This document shows, piece by piece, positions 1 through 14,359 of a stretch of DNA of 64,000 nt; the stretch's first letter is position 1; each line of letters opens with the position of its first letter. The notes beneath the pieces were generated by a model. It worked only from the letters and a program-made list of their open reading frames with translations. It was not told the DNA's origin and made no database searches. Source of the DNA: Gremmenia infestans. Taxonomy: Eukaryota > Ascomycota > Leotiomycetes > Helotiales > Hamatocanthoscyphaceae. Position numbers and translations under genes: made by a program. The stretch is from positions 1 through 64,000 of the forward strand of contig JAFEVB010000023.1 in assembly GCA_032629725.1 (NCBI GenBank). Reading direction: 5' to 3'.

Positions 1-809
1 TAGTCAATATTTCTGATAAACTACCTCTCCGCATATCTTGCATGGATCGAATGAGAAGATTTTTTGAAATCAAGGATAAATGAACTTCTATCAACGACAC
101 AGGCTCAGGAGTAGCCTTATGACTCCCACTTGGGCCCTTCCGAGGTTTATTAGTATGGAGCGGCCCGAATTGTGACTCCGAACTCTTCTATTGGCGTTCA
201 CAGGGGACCTAATTTCCCAGCACGTATGCTGATTTGGGCTTCTTACTTGGTTACTCTTAATGATTAATATGAACTCAGAGCAGTAGATTGTTCCCGAATT
301 GCATTTGTAGAATAATTGTCTATGCAAAGGATTATTCAAGATTGTTCATGGTATTGATGTTGATGTGTATACACGAGGACGGGAAAGGGTGTAGCCGATT
401 ACAACGCTATAGCATCTTCAAGCCAGTCGGATTACACTTATCAGCGAGCAGAAGAACTTTCAAGAACCAGACTCATATGCATGCATAACGCATGCCGCTC
501 ACACATCCCTTCCTGTGCCATACGATTGCGCATTTGCATATTCTCTGAACCTCTAGATGAATTTATGGCTACAATTGTAACGTGGAAATTTCGTTAGCTC
601 TACGGACGTTTCCGTTATTCATCGCTGGATTAGCCTGAGCATTGGTAGCTTCTGGAATGGCTTTGCACAATATTACCTCTTTGTTTGATCTCTGCAGTGG
701 TCTCTGCGACTGATAACTTCGTAAGAGCTGAAAGCCAAAGCCTACTTTTGTGTTTGTATCAGGTTGAAGAAAATCAAATCCTCGCCACCTCTTCCTATCA
801 AATCTCTTC

Positions 810-3800
810 ATGCAACGTTCCGTGATGGAATGTGGCTAGACCTCCGGTTAGAGCGCAAGGCTGTGCCTTGTATAATGCGAAGAAGTTAACTCACTCGCAC
901 GAGGAAGAGACGGAAAAGGATTTGAGTTTTCTGTTTTGATCAAGAGAAAAGAAGTACCACTAATATTGGTCTGATTTCTTTGAATCCTTCAGTGACACTT
1001 AACAAATAAGTACGGGACCGGTGCATCCGGGCGGCCTCGCCTCCTCAAGCATCTTACTTGACCTAAATACATTAGTTAACAGTTTGAAGGCTCTGTTTCG
1101 TTTTATTTGACCTGGAGCTCATCCTCGTTTAGAAGTCTCTTCACTACATGCTTCCCGAGTTTTAATCTCTTAGTGTCCATCACTTTTGATAACTCTCTTT
1201 CCTGCGGCGAAAGTCCATTGCTACTAGGGTAGATAGTATAATAATTCATAAAGGCGAGAAGGCCTCACCACTTTACATCGATTATCGTTTTCTGGTTCGA
1301 ATCGACCGCGACAGCTCAGACTCGCAGTTATCATGATTTCGCAGCATCAAGTTCCATGCCTTACAGGACTTCTGCGTTATAAAGATCTTTCATTCTCGTT
1401 GCATCATCGGACTAGGTCGTTGTTGCGTTTTGCATTACAGTCCTGGCGGACGAGCTATAGGTGCCAATTAATTTGGCAACTTTCTCTGTTTAATGGCGAT
1501 AATATGAGGAAAATCTAGGCGACACTACGACATTTTCATTCACAGACTAACGCTGCTCGATGTTTTTCTTCCGCACGTGCGAGGTCTTCCTCACATTAGT
1601 TTAGTCGTGGCATGGTTCGTAGGATGATGAGATTCGCGGCTTGTCAATAAAGGTGTCCCCCTTTCAGTCTGTTCACTCTTACTTACTAACTGTCCGAATG
1701 CATGATGGCTGTTGGTGATTCATCTCTATGTGACTCGAGCCCGCTCTATTTTAATAATAATCGTCCTTCTCTTATGAGATCAGTTTACTTTCGAGTTGCA
1801 CGTGGGATATGGTGATAACTTCATTGTATCATCGCCTAAGCAAGGTTGAATCTGAGCCTTGGGAGCGAGAGTGTGAGTTCTTCGAGTATTCTAAAACATA
1901 TAGCGTTCTGTGAGTCAACGCCGTCTTGAAAATGTATAGTTCTAAACGGCGAGCCTCACATAGACACACCATTTGCATCGACCCCTACTAACTCCCACCA
2001 GGTACATTATTTAGGCCCACAAGTTCCCAAGGAGTATCTGCAAAATGCATCTCGCACATAACTTGACGGAGAAAGCCCTGCGCAAGAGTGCTTGCTGAAG
2101 CTTGTTTGCCTTTGCTCTAGCACCAGCTTCTATCAGACAACTAGACGACGAATTGGTATCTGTAACCTTCTTTCTCGAGTGCTATGATCCTAACCTGGTC
2201 GGCGAATTCACTTATTCCATATTAGTAAGATGTATTCACTACTTTTGTAATTGCATTCTAGGATATGACAAGCTTTCCACTGGTGTGACTTTAGTCTTCT
2301 AGATTATTCGATGATGCCTGCCACTGCGACCAAGCAGCATAGTCGGCCGCGTCTCTCTAAATCAAATCCGGTGTATGTTCGTTATTTTTTACCGATTTAC
2401 TCCAGTAAATTGGGATGGACGCTTTAGAGGATCTCGGTCACTTTGAGAAAAGTCTGACGTGATGGTAAATCGCCCTATTCCTCGCTAATTAGCAAATCAA
2501 CAAATGTCTTCAAGACTAGCAGCTATGTGTAAGAGGCGTTATCAGTCTAAAGCGCAAATGAAACGCCGATATCTTCCCAATTTGGATCTTGTGCTAGACT
2601 GCGATAATGCGGTTTTCCTATAATTGACATTCACAATGCCAGTAACAGCAGGCGCGTCTAGATATGGTTCCGTGGTGTGCTTCTGGCCAGAGGGACTTGT
2701 TCGCTCAAATGGATATTCGTTATTCCATCAAGACGAACTTGTGGTCTGAGATTGTATTCCAATCGCTCAGCCAAATATCGTCTACAGGTAGCGTTCCGTT
2801 AATACTCTGGCATCCGAAATAGATTGCCATTAATTATTATGCTCCTGTTCTCTTATACAAACAAAATTCGTCACTATGATCAGGCCATTGTCAGGTTTCG
2901 ACTTGGGAAAAAAGATGCAGCTCGTGTTACTTGTCAGTCGTTACTTGGCCAAATACTGGAGCTGGAATCCATGCGATTTCCTTCATCAATTGGGCGGATG
3001 CTCGATGCTGAGAATGCTGATACCCCCGAGTGCGGATGCGCGCAGTGCTATCGAGGAGGCTTTTCGAGGCTCTGTGGGTTATGCTTTCGAGAAATACTCT
3101 GTTCTGCTCTTGCGTTCTGTTTGTTATTGGAGAATGCGTTTGATTAGTGATACTCGCTCGCTCCTTTAGGAATCTATATTAGACTCGAAAATGCCGCCCT
3201 GTGCTTTTGGAACTCTTTGTTCGCTCCCAATAGTCGTATTATAACATGGTAAGAACACTTGATCTTTAGCATATTCTTTCCGCGAATGGCCTTTCTGTGG
3301 ACTCGTGATCGACGATGACACGAAGTCCTGTATGCCCAGTGAATGCTCAAAGTCATTCCCTCTGTCCTGGACATGGATTCGAAACTGATAGCCACTTCGT
3401 CTGTGCTCTCTATATATTTCTCAATCATAGGCTTCAGTCAGTCCGTCAAGCTGCCGTAATATCCCCCTGTTTCCCGTCCTCCTAGCTAAGCTTGCAGATT
3501 GAGTGTCTCGAGTTTCCCCGATCGAGTCCCACAATCAATTGTATACTTGATCCGCTACTGATTACGTCCATTGGTCGTGCGATATACAAAGCCTTCTTAC
3601 GTAAGCCCACCATTATACTCGGGAGTCTTGGTACGTAGAGGTCTTAAACCTACCAAATGGAGCCGTCTTTGCGACCTTAGTTCTTTTCTTCTGGGGATAT
3701 TTGCAGATCTGAGAAACAAAGGACCATTGTCCATTAGCATTTTGCCAAGGATACATTCACTATTTTGTATACTACTCAGCTGTACGTGTGCTGAATGGAA

Positions 3801-4100
3801 ACATCGAGTCTTTGTTCACATTGGCGAAACCCGAGTCGTGCAGGTACTAAAGACTGTAATATTATTTTACAGCTAGTCGTACTTGACTGATGTCGTCTCT
3901 TATCCACCTTATACGACTTACCTGAAGCATCTATAAAACACTTCGGGAAATCTCGGATCTGGGATAACTGAACTGGAGCCTTTCGGGATGTAGCGGTGTA
4001 TGGTGCGAAAAGTATGTGAACCTGCACAGTACTGCTGCTGATTTCGCAAGGTACATAATTGGTAAGTGATGTAGTAGGTCATGCAGGCAGATGATGTTCA
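810..4100 (+). pseudogene. Mirror image of the GH31 alpha-xylosidase gene
   Basis: This is a broken inverted copy of the gene at 38,677-41,132. The ATG image is at about 810, followed by a recognisable image of the first exon. The stop-codon image lies near 4,100, followed by the mirrored 3' flank (about 4,109-4,200 against 38,600-38,668). Indels every few bases destroy all frames. No open frame here encodes a usable part of the enzyme. It should not be counted as a second locus unless the fold-back is shown to be real. Confidence 0.85.
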
Positions 4101-4984
4101 GGGCCTCTATATTCCATGCGAGCCGTCGAATAGAAACAGTCTATCTCTCCTATCTCATAGTCTTGACATTGGCTCGCTTGCGTCTCGAGTTCCCTATAGT
4201 ACCTCTCACTTGTCCGAAATTTACAACTATAGACTGTCAAGAATGGGCTGCCATATCATCTTTTTTATTTTGTTACATTTAATTTTATATCAGTATGAGT
4301 TTTCGTCAGTCTACTTTGCCCATTTAGCTCGTACCATCTTCGGTGAAGCGTCTTCGACCAATCATTCTCGATCGAGCAGTTTTTATGGCGCCGTCAATAC
4401 TTAATATCCGTACTTTCTCTAATGTCCTTAGATAATATGTTAAAATTTAAAATCTATTAGCCGGTATAAAGATGTGCTAGATACTCTCTCCGAGGCAAAA
4501 CTGAGCGGTCAAAACAAAATGTCGCCGTGGCATCGTGACAATTGAAATTTATAAACTGCTTAATCTGCTTACTTGTGGTCTCTTGCCTTAGGCCCTGACC
4601 CCTGGCTTGGTTGTTATGGTTTTGAGTTGCTTTACATATCTGACTCGTGAGGCAGCAGATCACAAGACCAGCTCTGGCTATTAGCCAATCGTCTAACGTC
4701 CTAAATTAGTGTTTAATAGTTAGTTAGCTTATCTCAGCATGAATTGATAAGAAAATAGAACTAAGCTCGCGGGATGCCATTTCATGCTTACGTGTAGAAA
4801 AAGCATCGTTTTGCATACTTTCATAAGTCCACTGAGGTTTAGTTTGCTAGATAAAAATGAGCGCTGCTAATAGAAGCGGTATGCGAGAAGAATGTACTGT
4901 AAGCAGGATGCACATACAGCCGAGAATTAGGTAACTGTTAAACCATCTAATACTCAATTCTTTTGAAACATTAATTCACGATAT

Positions 4985-7900
4985 AATATCATCACCAAAC
5001 TCCGGTCCATAACCTATTCGCTCCCTCTAGGGACCGTCTTAAATATGAAATCAAGCCTTGATCACAATCACTCCGTCCCTGTCTTAGATATAACCTTGCT
5101 TCCCACATCAAATGATATTTCCAACTCCTGACTTTAGCAGGGATAATACAAAGCCAAAGCATAACTACCACACTAGCCCGGTAATGCGTTTCCGATACTG
5201 TAATATCACTTTGTCCTGATGTACTCAAAGCGTGCGCTTAACAGTCATTGTAGTATTGGCCACCATTTTCTGTACGCTACATGAGTTCTTGAATCACGTA
5301 ATTGCGTAAAATGTAGCCAGACAAATGACGCACACAAGAACCAGGTGAGAAGTTCTTAGGACTGTGGTTGGCGAACTCAGACTATAAATTTGCTTTATGA
5401 CGATGTCAAAAGAACGGGTTGAATGGTTTGATTTCGCTGACTTCGATGTTCTTTCATTGCCGGCATTGCGAGCGTTAGAAGCCAAAGGATTGATATCACC
5501 AGCAGCGCATGCGATCGTCCCGACTTGAAAGGAAACAATTGCCATATACCTTGTGACTCTATACGTAGTCTTCCTTTTGTCGCATGCAACAGATTTCTTC
5601 TAGAAGACGACAACACTTCACAGAGTCGTTTACATGCCCATCATTGAAAACTGGTTACGCGCATCTCAGCTGTGATGGTTTGCCGGCCAAAACCGAAGCC
5701 GTCTGATTGGCTTCAGGAGTGCACGATGTTGAGGACGTTGTGCGGCTAACTTATCAGTTTATTGACGAAAATAATTGGTAACGGAAGAGAAGATCTGTAA
5801 GCAACCATTTGGACAGACGTAAAGAAGAGAGATGGATGCGGTTGGTGGTATTTTCATGTAGATGGACCGAGTTGCAGGCGTGGCGGTGATTAAAAAAATT
5901 TTATATGCACTTGGGCGTAAGGTGATTTGATGTAGCCAAAGAAGCGTTGCTGAAGACCATTGTTGCGCAGGTAGCCGCGGGAAAAAATAACTTAATGCAC
6001 ACACCGAGTGACAGTATGAATAAGGTAGATTGCTGACTGCGTGTTGCTTAGTGTAAATTAGCCATTGTTCTGCACTCAACTGTCTCCGATAGCGAAGCAA
6101 AGGAGATGAGCCCATAATCCCTATGCCTAAAGAGAGCGAGCCCATACGGCGAGATGTGTAGAAGATATAGAATGGATTTTCTAAGGGATACTCTACTGCG
6201 ATGTCTAAGCACTAACGTCTGTAGGAGCTGCATAGGGTGGCTAATTGCACGAAACTTACTATATTCAATCTACATAAGGCCATCCTATTACAGCTGACTC
6301 ATATTGTACGATGTCTCTATAGGATTCGTTCGTTCGATACAATCTCAGTAGCAGCCTACTTCTCTTTATTACCTTCCGCGATCTTCAAGATGTGGACGTC
6401 TTCTTTGTGCTATTCAGATATTCTATCTGAAAGTCGGCTCTTTCTGCAGGTCTCCTCTGACCTTGTCTGTCATTGTTGCCGTTCTACCTTGAATTCTCCA
6501 TTTCTGTAGCATGACTTTTGTAAGCCGCCTTCGTTCCATTCTCTGCATTTACAGAATTCATCTTTTCAATAAGTAGCACAGTCATATGTCCCTCCCATAT
6601 TCATCTTTCCTATTACCAATGCAGCAAGAGCAGTATGAGATCTACAGCCAGTGAATGAGCGCCCTGCGCGCAAACTTTTTGTCCGTATACTACTAATACC
6701 ATACATACGCCAGACTAGTGCAATGGCACGTAAACCGATCTATTATTCATGATTTATTGCGTCCTCTCTTGCTTCATCTAGGCTATAATCTCATCTAAAT
6801 ACATTGGTCAATGATTCTTGCTACAGAACATTCGTAACCTTGCCAAAAGTTTATACGAATCGCGACACTCCTGCATAAGTTGCAGGGTTCATGGGCCTAA
6901 TTGTAAAGTAAGATGTCTTAGAAGACCATTTTTGTAATAAGCAGAATAGGTTACTCGTCCAGACGCTATCCACATTTGACATAGAGATCTTATGACCTCC
7001 CATAAACATATACAGTTTGACAGTCCATGTAATGGAATGTTCCTTTAGACGAGGTGACTTATACTCAGACGTATATGCAATCCTGTCAGCCCAATCGAAA
7101 GATTAGTACTGGAAATCAGATCAATACGTCCGGACTGAGCAACACCAAACACATACTCTAGCGCATACCACCATCTGTCTTAAGGTAATTACAGAACCAG
7201 GATACTTTTCATGTTTCGTTGAAAGTATGTTCTCAATGCATGCTGAAAGTGGAGAACATGAAGGAAAATTAGAAATTGCAACTAAGGAGCCAATATCAGA
7301 CGGTTTTGAAGAGTATTCTCCATCTGGTAATCCTCATTCGATGGTCCTACGAACGCTATTTCTGCTTTCTTTGTTGCTAATCGTGTGTGAACATTGGCGG
7401 AGACATCATTAGTCCCCGCTAAATTCATGTCTCCATGTCGGACAAGGAACATACTTCGGCGGTTAAGCCAGCGAATGTGATTAAAATAACGAGTCATTCT
7501 TGGTCGTACTGAGTAGAATCTCAAGCAGCAGCTGATTAAGTTTATTGTTTCAATTGACGCTTTTGGTTGTAAATATATGCCTAGTTACATTTGCTCGAAC
7601 TATATATTATCCGCGATGGCGGCATAGACCTAAACCCAAAGGTGTACGTTGCTGTTATGATATTAATAGACAGCATTGCCTATGTAGCTCCTTTTCGTTC
7701 GCATCTCCTTTTCGGGAGGCACTATATCTTTCTGCAGATGCAACGTATAGATGTCTTAGGTTGTTCTTCAAGCCGTCGCTCTATATCATTAATATGGTTT
7801 CTGCGAGCCTTTGAGGTCGATATTTGATTTCGTTAGAGTATCTATTACTGTTTCTGGGCTCGGGCACCGTCCTATATAATTCTTCTTTGGGTCGTCACAT

Positions 7901-9242
7901 CGTATGTTTGACTTTGAGGATTCGGTCACCCTAAAGCAAAGTACCAATGAGCGAAATAGTAAAGTTGCAATAACTGGAGTAATTGAAAAGCTTGGGTATC
8001 GAAGGAAAAGAAAAGGTTCGTTGAAGACCAAGGATTGCAAAACAACGATGGAGAGGGTCCACCATTCCCGCGGTGTCATTGATCGAGAGGCTTGTCTTGT
8101 CTATAGCGATACGGACGCACGTTACTTGAGCATACGGCGGAGTTGTCTTGGTGGAGTCTTCATCCGCTCGAAACGGACTGAGAAGGATGTAGATCGTCTA
8201 TCCTCACTGATCTCTCTGGTAGATCGTGCTGCGTCGGCCTTGCTGCTGTTGACTCCAATGCGAATTTTCGCATCGGATAGCAACTGCTACTAGCGAGCCG
8301 ACAAACCTTCCTTTCAGCTACAATTATACTTCTGCCCTTCAGATCGATCAACACGGCGGTGTCAGATTAAGTACCTCTTTCGACCTGGATGTTATGAAGA
8401 TTTGTAAACCGGCTCTTTATATTGGTGGGCTCTAGAATGCTTGCAGCGTATAGTTGATGGATATTTTTCATAATGTGCCGCTATGTCATACAGAACACGC
8501 TGTGCGCTCTGACTGCAGATTTCTCTAGCCAGATTTTTCCTCACCCTTCGCTTTTTCCTGGGCGACCTCATACTTTCTTCATTCCATCCTTCTTACTGTT
8601 GTCTGTAGTAGCCTCACGCAGATTAGGCAACGCTCCGCTATTTGAAACACGCGTACGCTAAGTTCAATGGCTTAGCTGCCAGTACTAGCACCGCCATAGG
8701 AAGGTATGAATGGTGACCTTGGAACATGAAGTTCTAGACAGCTTTTCTGCGCAGGTCCCCCCCCCACCCCCCCCCCCCCCCCCCCCCCCCCTCCTCCCCC
8801 AGGTTAATGCCTGAGGTTACGTGACGTTCCTCTAGCTTCGCAGCTTCATCTTGTCGGCAAGTGTCGCCTGGATGCGTGTCTGGATAGGAAATGCTGCTAG
8901 CTTGATGGATTTGTCTTCACTCTCTTCTTCATTTTACTTGTGATTCTTGGGTTGTCCGTCGAGTTTCGTCTCGTCCGGTCGTCGTGGTGTGTCTATACTT
9001 ACTTGCCCCGAGTGGGAGATTGAAGCCAAGAGAAGTTGATATATACTCTCTGGCTCTTCTGCTTGGGAGATTGCTTTAGTGATACTGTGGCACATCGAAG
9101 AAGAGTCGTAGAAAGCGATAAGTCTAGAGAATGGTGTGCAGTGTCCGTTGTGATCTTCGTTGACAGAGTGCGATAATTTATGATGATACTTCCGGATGGA
9201 CAGGTATGTGAAGTGGACATTACCAGCGCTAGGGATATGGTC
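4985..9242 (-). pseudogene. Mirror image of the OPT oligopeptide transporter gene
   Basis: This is an inverted copy of 34,846-38,030, followed from the start codon (image near 9,241) through the single intron to the stop (image near 4,987). Fragments of the protein can be read in shifting frames, for example a stretch at about 7,860-8,080 corresponding to the first OPT membrane segments. The copy is about 4.26 kb against 3.19 kb for the intact gene. The extra length comes from scattered insertions, including a poly-C run at 8,757-8,799 inside the N-terminal coding part. Intron and exons are equally damaged. Confidence 0.92.
8757..8799. repeat. Poly-C tract
   Basis: An almost pure C run of about 40 bases, interrupted by single A or T bases. 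It lies inside the mirror copy of the OPT gene, where the intact counterpart (about 35,145-35,170) has only a run of five C. It is best explained as a base-calling artefact. Confidence 0.85.
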
Positions 9243-12200
9243 AATATATGCATATTGCTCTGCGGATAGATGTTAGCGGGCAATGTCTGCTATCCTTCTT
9301 GTTCACTGTAAGGACCCTAGGCTCTTGGGATATCTGATGTCCATGCATACTGTTGTAGAAAGCCACCCAGTCTACCGCTCAGCCAAGCCCCGCGACTAAA
9401 AGCATTTATATAATTAAAAAGGAGGACGCAGCTATGCTGTTTGGCCGTAGTCGTTAGTGGATTGCTTACTCGTAGAGTAGATATGACTGAAGATATGTGT
9501 TCATTGTACGTAGTGTCGAGACTCGTAGAAGTTATGTTTTAATGCTAATGTTATAGTAGTATATATTAGATGGTTATTATTATAAATGATCGCACTGAAT
9601 AACTTACTATTTCCACTAATGGCAGTGATTATTTTGCATGTCAAGGACTTATATAATTTGCAAGTGATGGATGTAAGAGCATGTTCATAGTATCAAAATA
9701 AAATGTTATAACATCAGTACAGAATACAGCCCCTAATCGGCAGTCCTATTGACTTGGTCACATAGGTGTCTTTAAGGCGTACGGTTTGCTAGCAGGGCCA
9801 TTCTTCTTAGCTCAAAACTGGGTTGATGTACGTGACTCATAAAGTATTACGAGCATAATAAATAGTTAATTATTGTTGTAGACCCTTATTCTCATCCCAA
9901 GCTAATTTCTTTTTCTCGCACCGCCTTTCGAGCCTGATTAGATGTAGATAATAGAAAGCTGATATTGCCTAGCTACTCAGTGCATTAGAATCAATATACT
10001 AATTTAGAAGTCATTATAGTTATTATATAATAACTTATATGGAGTCAATCATAACATGCTAATCTAAATCTTATTTTCTACTATTAATCTTTTCTTCTTA
10101 ACTTCCGATAATCTCTCTTCTCTTCGTCATCCGTCTTGCTTTCTACTACGTCAGCTATATTCACTAGTTCTAAACTAATACTCACAATTATTTAGTATTA
10201 TATTATATTGGATTCTCTAATCCTCTTTCGCTTCTGAGGATGGATTAATCTTTAACAAGATATCTCATGCACCTTGCTCAGTCAGCCGTTATCCTGGGTC
10301 CTCTCATTCTTTGTGGAACCACAAATCTTTCCCTTTCGTCGGCCTGAATTCACTTCAAGTCTCACCCATGACTAAGAAGTGGTAAAGTTACTTATATATT
10401 CTTATTGGATATTCAGCCGGCTTACATTCCACTGCAAAACTTGTTCTTTTTCGCAAACAACGCACTTTCCATCTTTCATGCATCCTCATTCTTTCTCTCT
10501 CTACCAGCGTTATGATGATCTTTGGTATTTCCTAATTGTCCCGTATTAATAGCAGGAAGACTAAAGACTGCTCACGTTACTACGTTTCAAAGCTAAGTTG
10601 ACACGCTGTCATTACCATAACGTCGCCCCCCATTCTGATCCGTTTCCTCATCCATATTATGCCATCTACCGGTCCACCGACAGTTTTACAGGTATACCTT
10701 AATTATTTCGAATCGTTAGAATTCTTCAATTACAATTCATCCGCATCCTATCGTCCGACACACGTCCCAAATCCAAGAACTTCTGGTTTTCTTCTGAGAC
10801 GGGAGGTCGGTCACACCATACACTATATGTCTACTTGTGGTGCAAGACCTAAATCATCGTGCTTTTCCATCTGCTCATCATATATGCGGCTCTTTTCATA
10901 CTCCCCCAGCCAAGTGCTAACGCTCTAAGGTGCTGTAGGATACAGCACTTCATGTTTGCTACTCTCAGGTAAGCATGATACACAATGGTTGTCAACGAAT
11001 TCATGAGAAAATCCACTCCTGTAGAAGCTCATTTTATTGTTCTATTTCTTGGGTTTTTTTACAATGCAGCTATCCTCCACGGCATTGGCTCTTACCCTTT
11101 AAAACAACCTAGTACATTTCTATTCCAGCTCTTTGCGCATATGTTCTGGCTCATGCCCGCCATTCTAATATTGCTTCCCTTTAATTTCAGTTCCGTCTCT
11201 CAACACCTGCCTAGTGTGCTCACAATGCAATCTTGTTTCATATGAGCGTCAGCGCTCTATCGATATGAAACATTCTTGATACGACCCACAGAGCTGAATC
11301 TATCTAACACTGTCAACGCATTGATTTTGCACACCATTCATCCTTAATGATAGTGCGCTATCAGTTCGAGCTACCGTGGTCTGCGTACCGATCGCTCGCT
11401 GTTTGTTCTCAGCACTTTCAATAGTACTTCACCTATTACTAGCTCTGCTATTAGATCTTTTGACTCTATCATCCAATAAACACATTCCAAGAGTACTCTA
11501 CTTAAGATGTCTGCTTTTAGCCATGTTATCTCTGCCGTCAATCTGCTTTCCCCCTCTATTCTGTGTAAGAAGTAAATCGATACCTGTTACATACAGCCTT
11601 CATGCATACAAGCTACAAGCAACCCGATATCGACCATTCTGTTTTCTGCTACTCTTTTGCAATTTAATAGCCACTAAATTCTTTTCGCATCCCTGCCTTT
11701 ACATCGAAAAAACAGAACCACCAAGTGCGCACGCTTATAGCAACGCCACTGCTAACCAAATTACTCGTTGCTACAATCCTTCAATCACGAAACTTTAAAC
11801 CTTTCGTGTCTGCCATCATCGGCCTAAACTTTTCAATTAGATTAACGCCTTTCTTCGACCCTAACTGAATCCTGACTACACATTCTACCAATTACCTGTT
11901 GTCAGATATACACTGTCCATCACTGGATAATACGTATAATTCCTATTTCGCTTCGACAAATCTTCCGGCGCATAAAACTGATATATTGCGCATAATACAT
12001 TACTCCTTTCATATGATTGGCTAGTTATGGCGCTTAATTCCTCTCATCAGGGTCTACGATATTGATATGCATGCAAGAAATAGACCCAACCAAAACTTTT
12101 CTATAGTAAATGTCATGCGCATACGCAGCGTGATCGCTAGATCTTTTGATTGTTCATCGTAGAGATTCTGTATGGTCTATATCTATTAGTATCACGCATT

Positions 12201-12952
12201 CCCAAATATAGTCGCAAGTTTTGCCTGGTTTCAGCTTACCACGTTTGGTAAGGTCATTCCATCTTTCTCCCAGCACAACCCATATCTGCATGCTATGTCA
12301 GACTTGCGACGCCTGGTGCATGTTTGCATGTTACTAAGTACATTCCTTAATTGCTAGCGCGTTTCGCATTGCTGAATCGTCAGTCACTTCTCTAATCAAC
12401 CCCTATCTCCCCTCATATTCGTACTCATCCTAGCTTATACATAATTTGCCTTCTCTTTTTCTCCCTTCCTTCATTTCTCTCAATTTTAACGTCTGCTAAA
12501 TTGCCTGTCGCAAGTCGATGATGTCATGTTAGATCTTTATATTTTCCATTCACATTTCACCACAACATATACTTATCGCCTCTTTCATCCCTGCTATTAC
12601 CATCTCACGGCCTGACTCGCTTTCACAAGCCAATGTTCTATTCTGAAGTCCCTCAAAGGCAACATCACTACATTGCTATATCATCTACCAGTATAACCTA
12701 TTCCACATTCACTTCTTTATTTCTCCACCCTACAATTACAATTTACATCTTTCAACCAACACCCGAGTTACCATACCTCCCACCCCATCACAATATCTCC
12801 TATACTCTCTAACTATACTATCCCCCCCCATCTCTAACCCCATCAAATAACTCCTCTATATTCCCTCCAAACACCCTAAAAAATAATTCACTTCCCTCTA
12901 AACAAAACAATAATACAATATTCATCAAATAAACCTCACTATACCAACCACT

Positions 12953-13068
12953 CCCCCCCCCCCCCCCCCCCCACAAACAACAACACAGCCCCCCCCCCCC
13001 CCCCTCCCCCCCCCCCCCCCCCCCCACCCCCCCCCCCCCCCCCCCCCCCCCCCCACCCCCCCCCCCCC
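12953..13068. repeat. Longest poly-C block
   Basis: Poly-C fills 12,953-12,972 and 12,989-13,068, with a few single T or A interruptions. It is preceded by roughly 270 bases with hardly any G on this strand. The mirror position on the right arm (about 32,065-32,170) is ordinary sequence without G or C runs. This points to signal failure in a single read rather than a genomic feature. Confidence 0.85.
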
Positions 13069-13945
13069 TTTTCCTACTCTACTATTATTAGATTAATTTG
13101 TTCTCGTAGAATGATATCAATGCAACTGCTAATGCTAACTGTGACTATACGGACGGCCTTTCCCATTTATTCTATAATCCTACTTTCTCTTAGTAAGTCC
13201 TTAATTGACACCCCCACTATTGTCTAAACTCAGTATCCCTTATGATTTTATTAATTACAAAAATAATTTGCCTTCAAGCTAACCGTGAAGACAGTCTCAG
13301 TAGAAAAACAGTTAATCTTAATAGCCCTCGCAGTCGAACAGCATCTCACCACAACAATTAATCCCCCATTCCACTCACGCTCTCGGCGAGTAACCCAACC
13401 TCAGCACCCCACTCACCCACATCCTGTCTTCACCTGATTTGCCGGTCCATAATCGTGCGCTAGGCCTGATCGGTCAAGCTCCGTCTTTCTGTCCCTTGCC
13501 TCTATCATTCGGCTGTCCTTATCTTCCTCAAAGCTCACACGAAAGCGTAACTTAAGGAGAGATATAAAGACCACCAACGAAGATCGGACTTATATCAGAG
13601 TGTAACCCGCACCAGCTGCCTAGGATCGTGGTGATCGGAGTCCTGAGGTGGTCCGCTAGGGATACAGAGGTCAATGATTTATAGTCGTTGGTGAGTAGCG
13701 TGTACACGTTAGATCTATATGTATCTAGCACCTAGGTGTCATTCGGTGCGCATCGTGCTTATTACGAAATGCAGAGGGATGTGAGGCATTGTCGTGATAT
13801 AGAGAATATCGGCGAGTAGAAGTTGTGGGTGTACTTCCAGAGCTAAAGCAGAGCCCGAGATTCGGCTCCTTCTCCCATGATTAGTCGACAGTGATTTTTT
13901 TTTTCAAGTGCTGATTAGTTGAAACGACACGAATTTTATTCTGTC

Positions 13946-13980
13946 CACCCCCCCCCACCCTTATTTGCCCCCCCCCCCCC
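13946..13980. repeat. Poly-C tracts (two runs)
   Basis: Two C runs of about 10 and 13 bases are separated by a short T-rich spacer, inside the left palindrome arm. Nothing comparable is present in the right arm. Confidence 0.8.
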
Positions 13981-14359
13981 TGGCTATAGTTGCAGTTATA
14001 AGTGATGCTGGGATTTGTGCTTTAGGATCCCGGTCTGTAGATCGAGGTATTAAGATAGTGGTATATGATATTATTAGATGATTATTTGTTATTCAGAATC
14101 GTCGATATGCCATAATTATGTGTCAGTGTATCCTTAAGAAAGGTAGGATACTAATCAGAGCTAGTTGCGGGCTGTGGGACTTTCCACCTTGACAGTTCTA
14201 CCCACATTCCATTCGGGGATGCGTTTCCGCCTTGAATGAACGTTTCGGGGAGGGCATTATATGATCATGACAAGAGAATGCTGGGAGTGGTCGTGAGCCG
14301 ACCAGGAGCCAGAGCGGTCATATAGACACTGTAATAATGATCAGAATTTAGGGGCAGCG

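Larger units (their letters stand above)
12505..14068 (+). pseudogene. Mirror image of the Mid2-like surface protein gene
   Basis: This is a broken inverted copy of 31,391-32,486. Clear matches occur at 12,530-12,600 (signal-peptide region), 13,098-13,155 (the small second exon) and 13,445-13,660 (transmembrane region and start of the tail). The stop image is near 14,065. Between the first two matches the copy becomes nearly G-free and then runs into more than 100 bases of poly-C, for which the intact gene has no counterpart. Confidence 0.85.

Noticed and set aside
1..200. Telomere at the window start
   Set aside because: No TTAGGG/CCCTAA array is seen at either end of the left arm.
2824..3169. 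Two overlapping frames of about 100 codons
   Set aside because: They are fragments of the mirrored GH31 gene in broken frames, not independent genes.
7904..8293. 129-codon open frame on the plus strand
   Set aside because: It is antisense to the mirrored OPT gene. Its own product resembles nothing, while the minus strand matches OPT.
11376..11798. 140-codon open frame on the plus strand
   Set aside because: It lies in the noisy arm, has low-complexity Leu/Ser/Tyr-rich content, and falls in the mirrored intergenic region between the Mid2-like and OPT genes.
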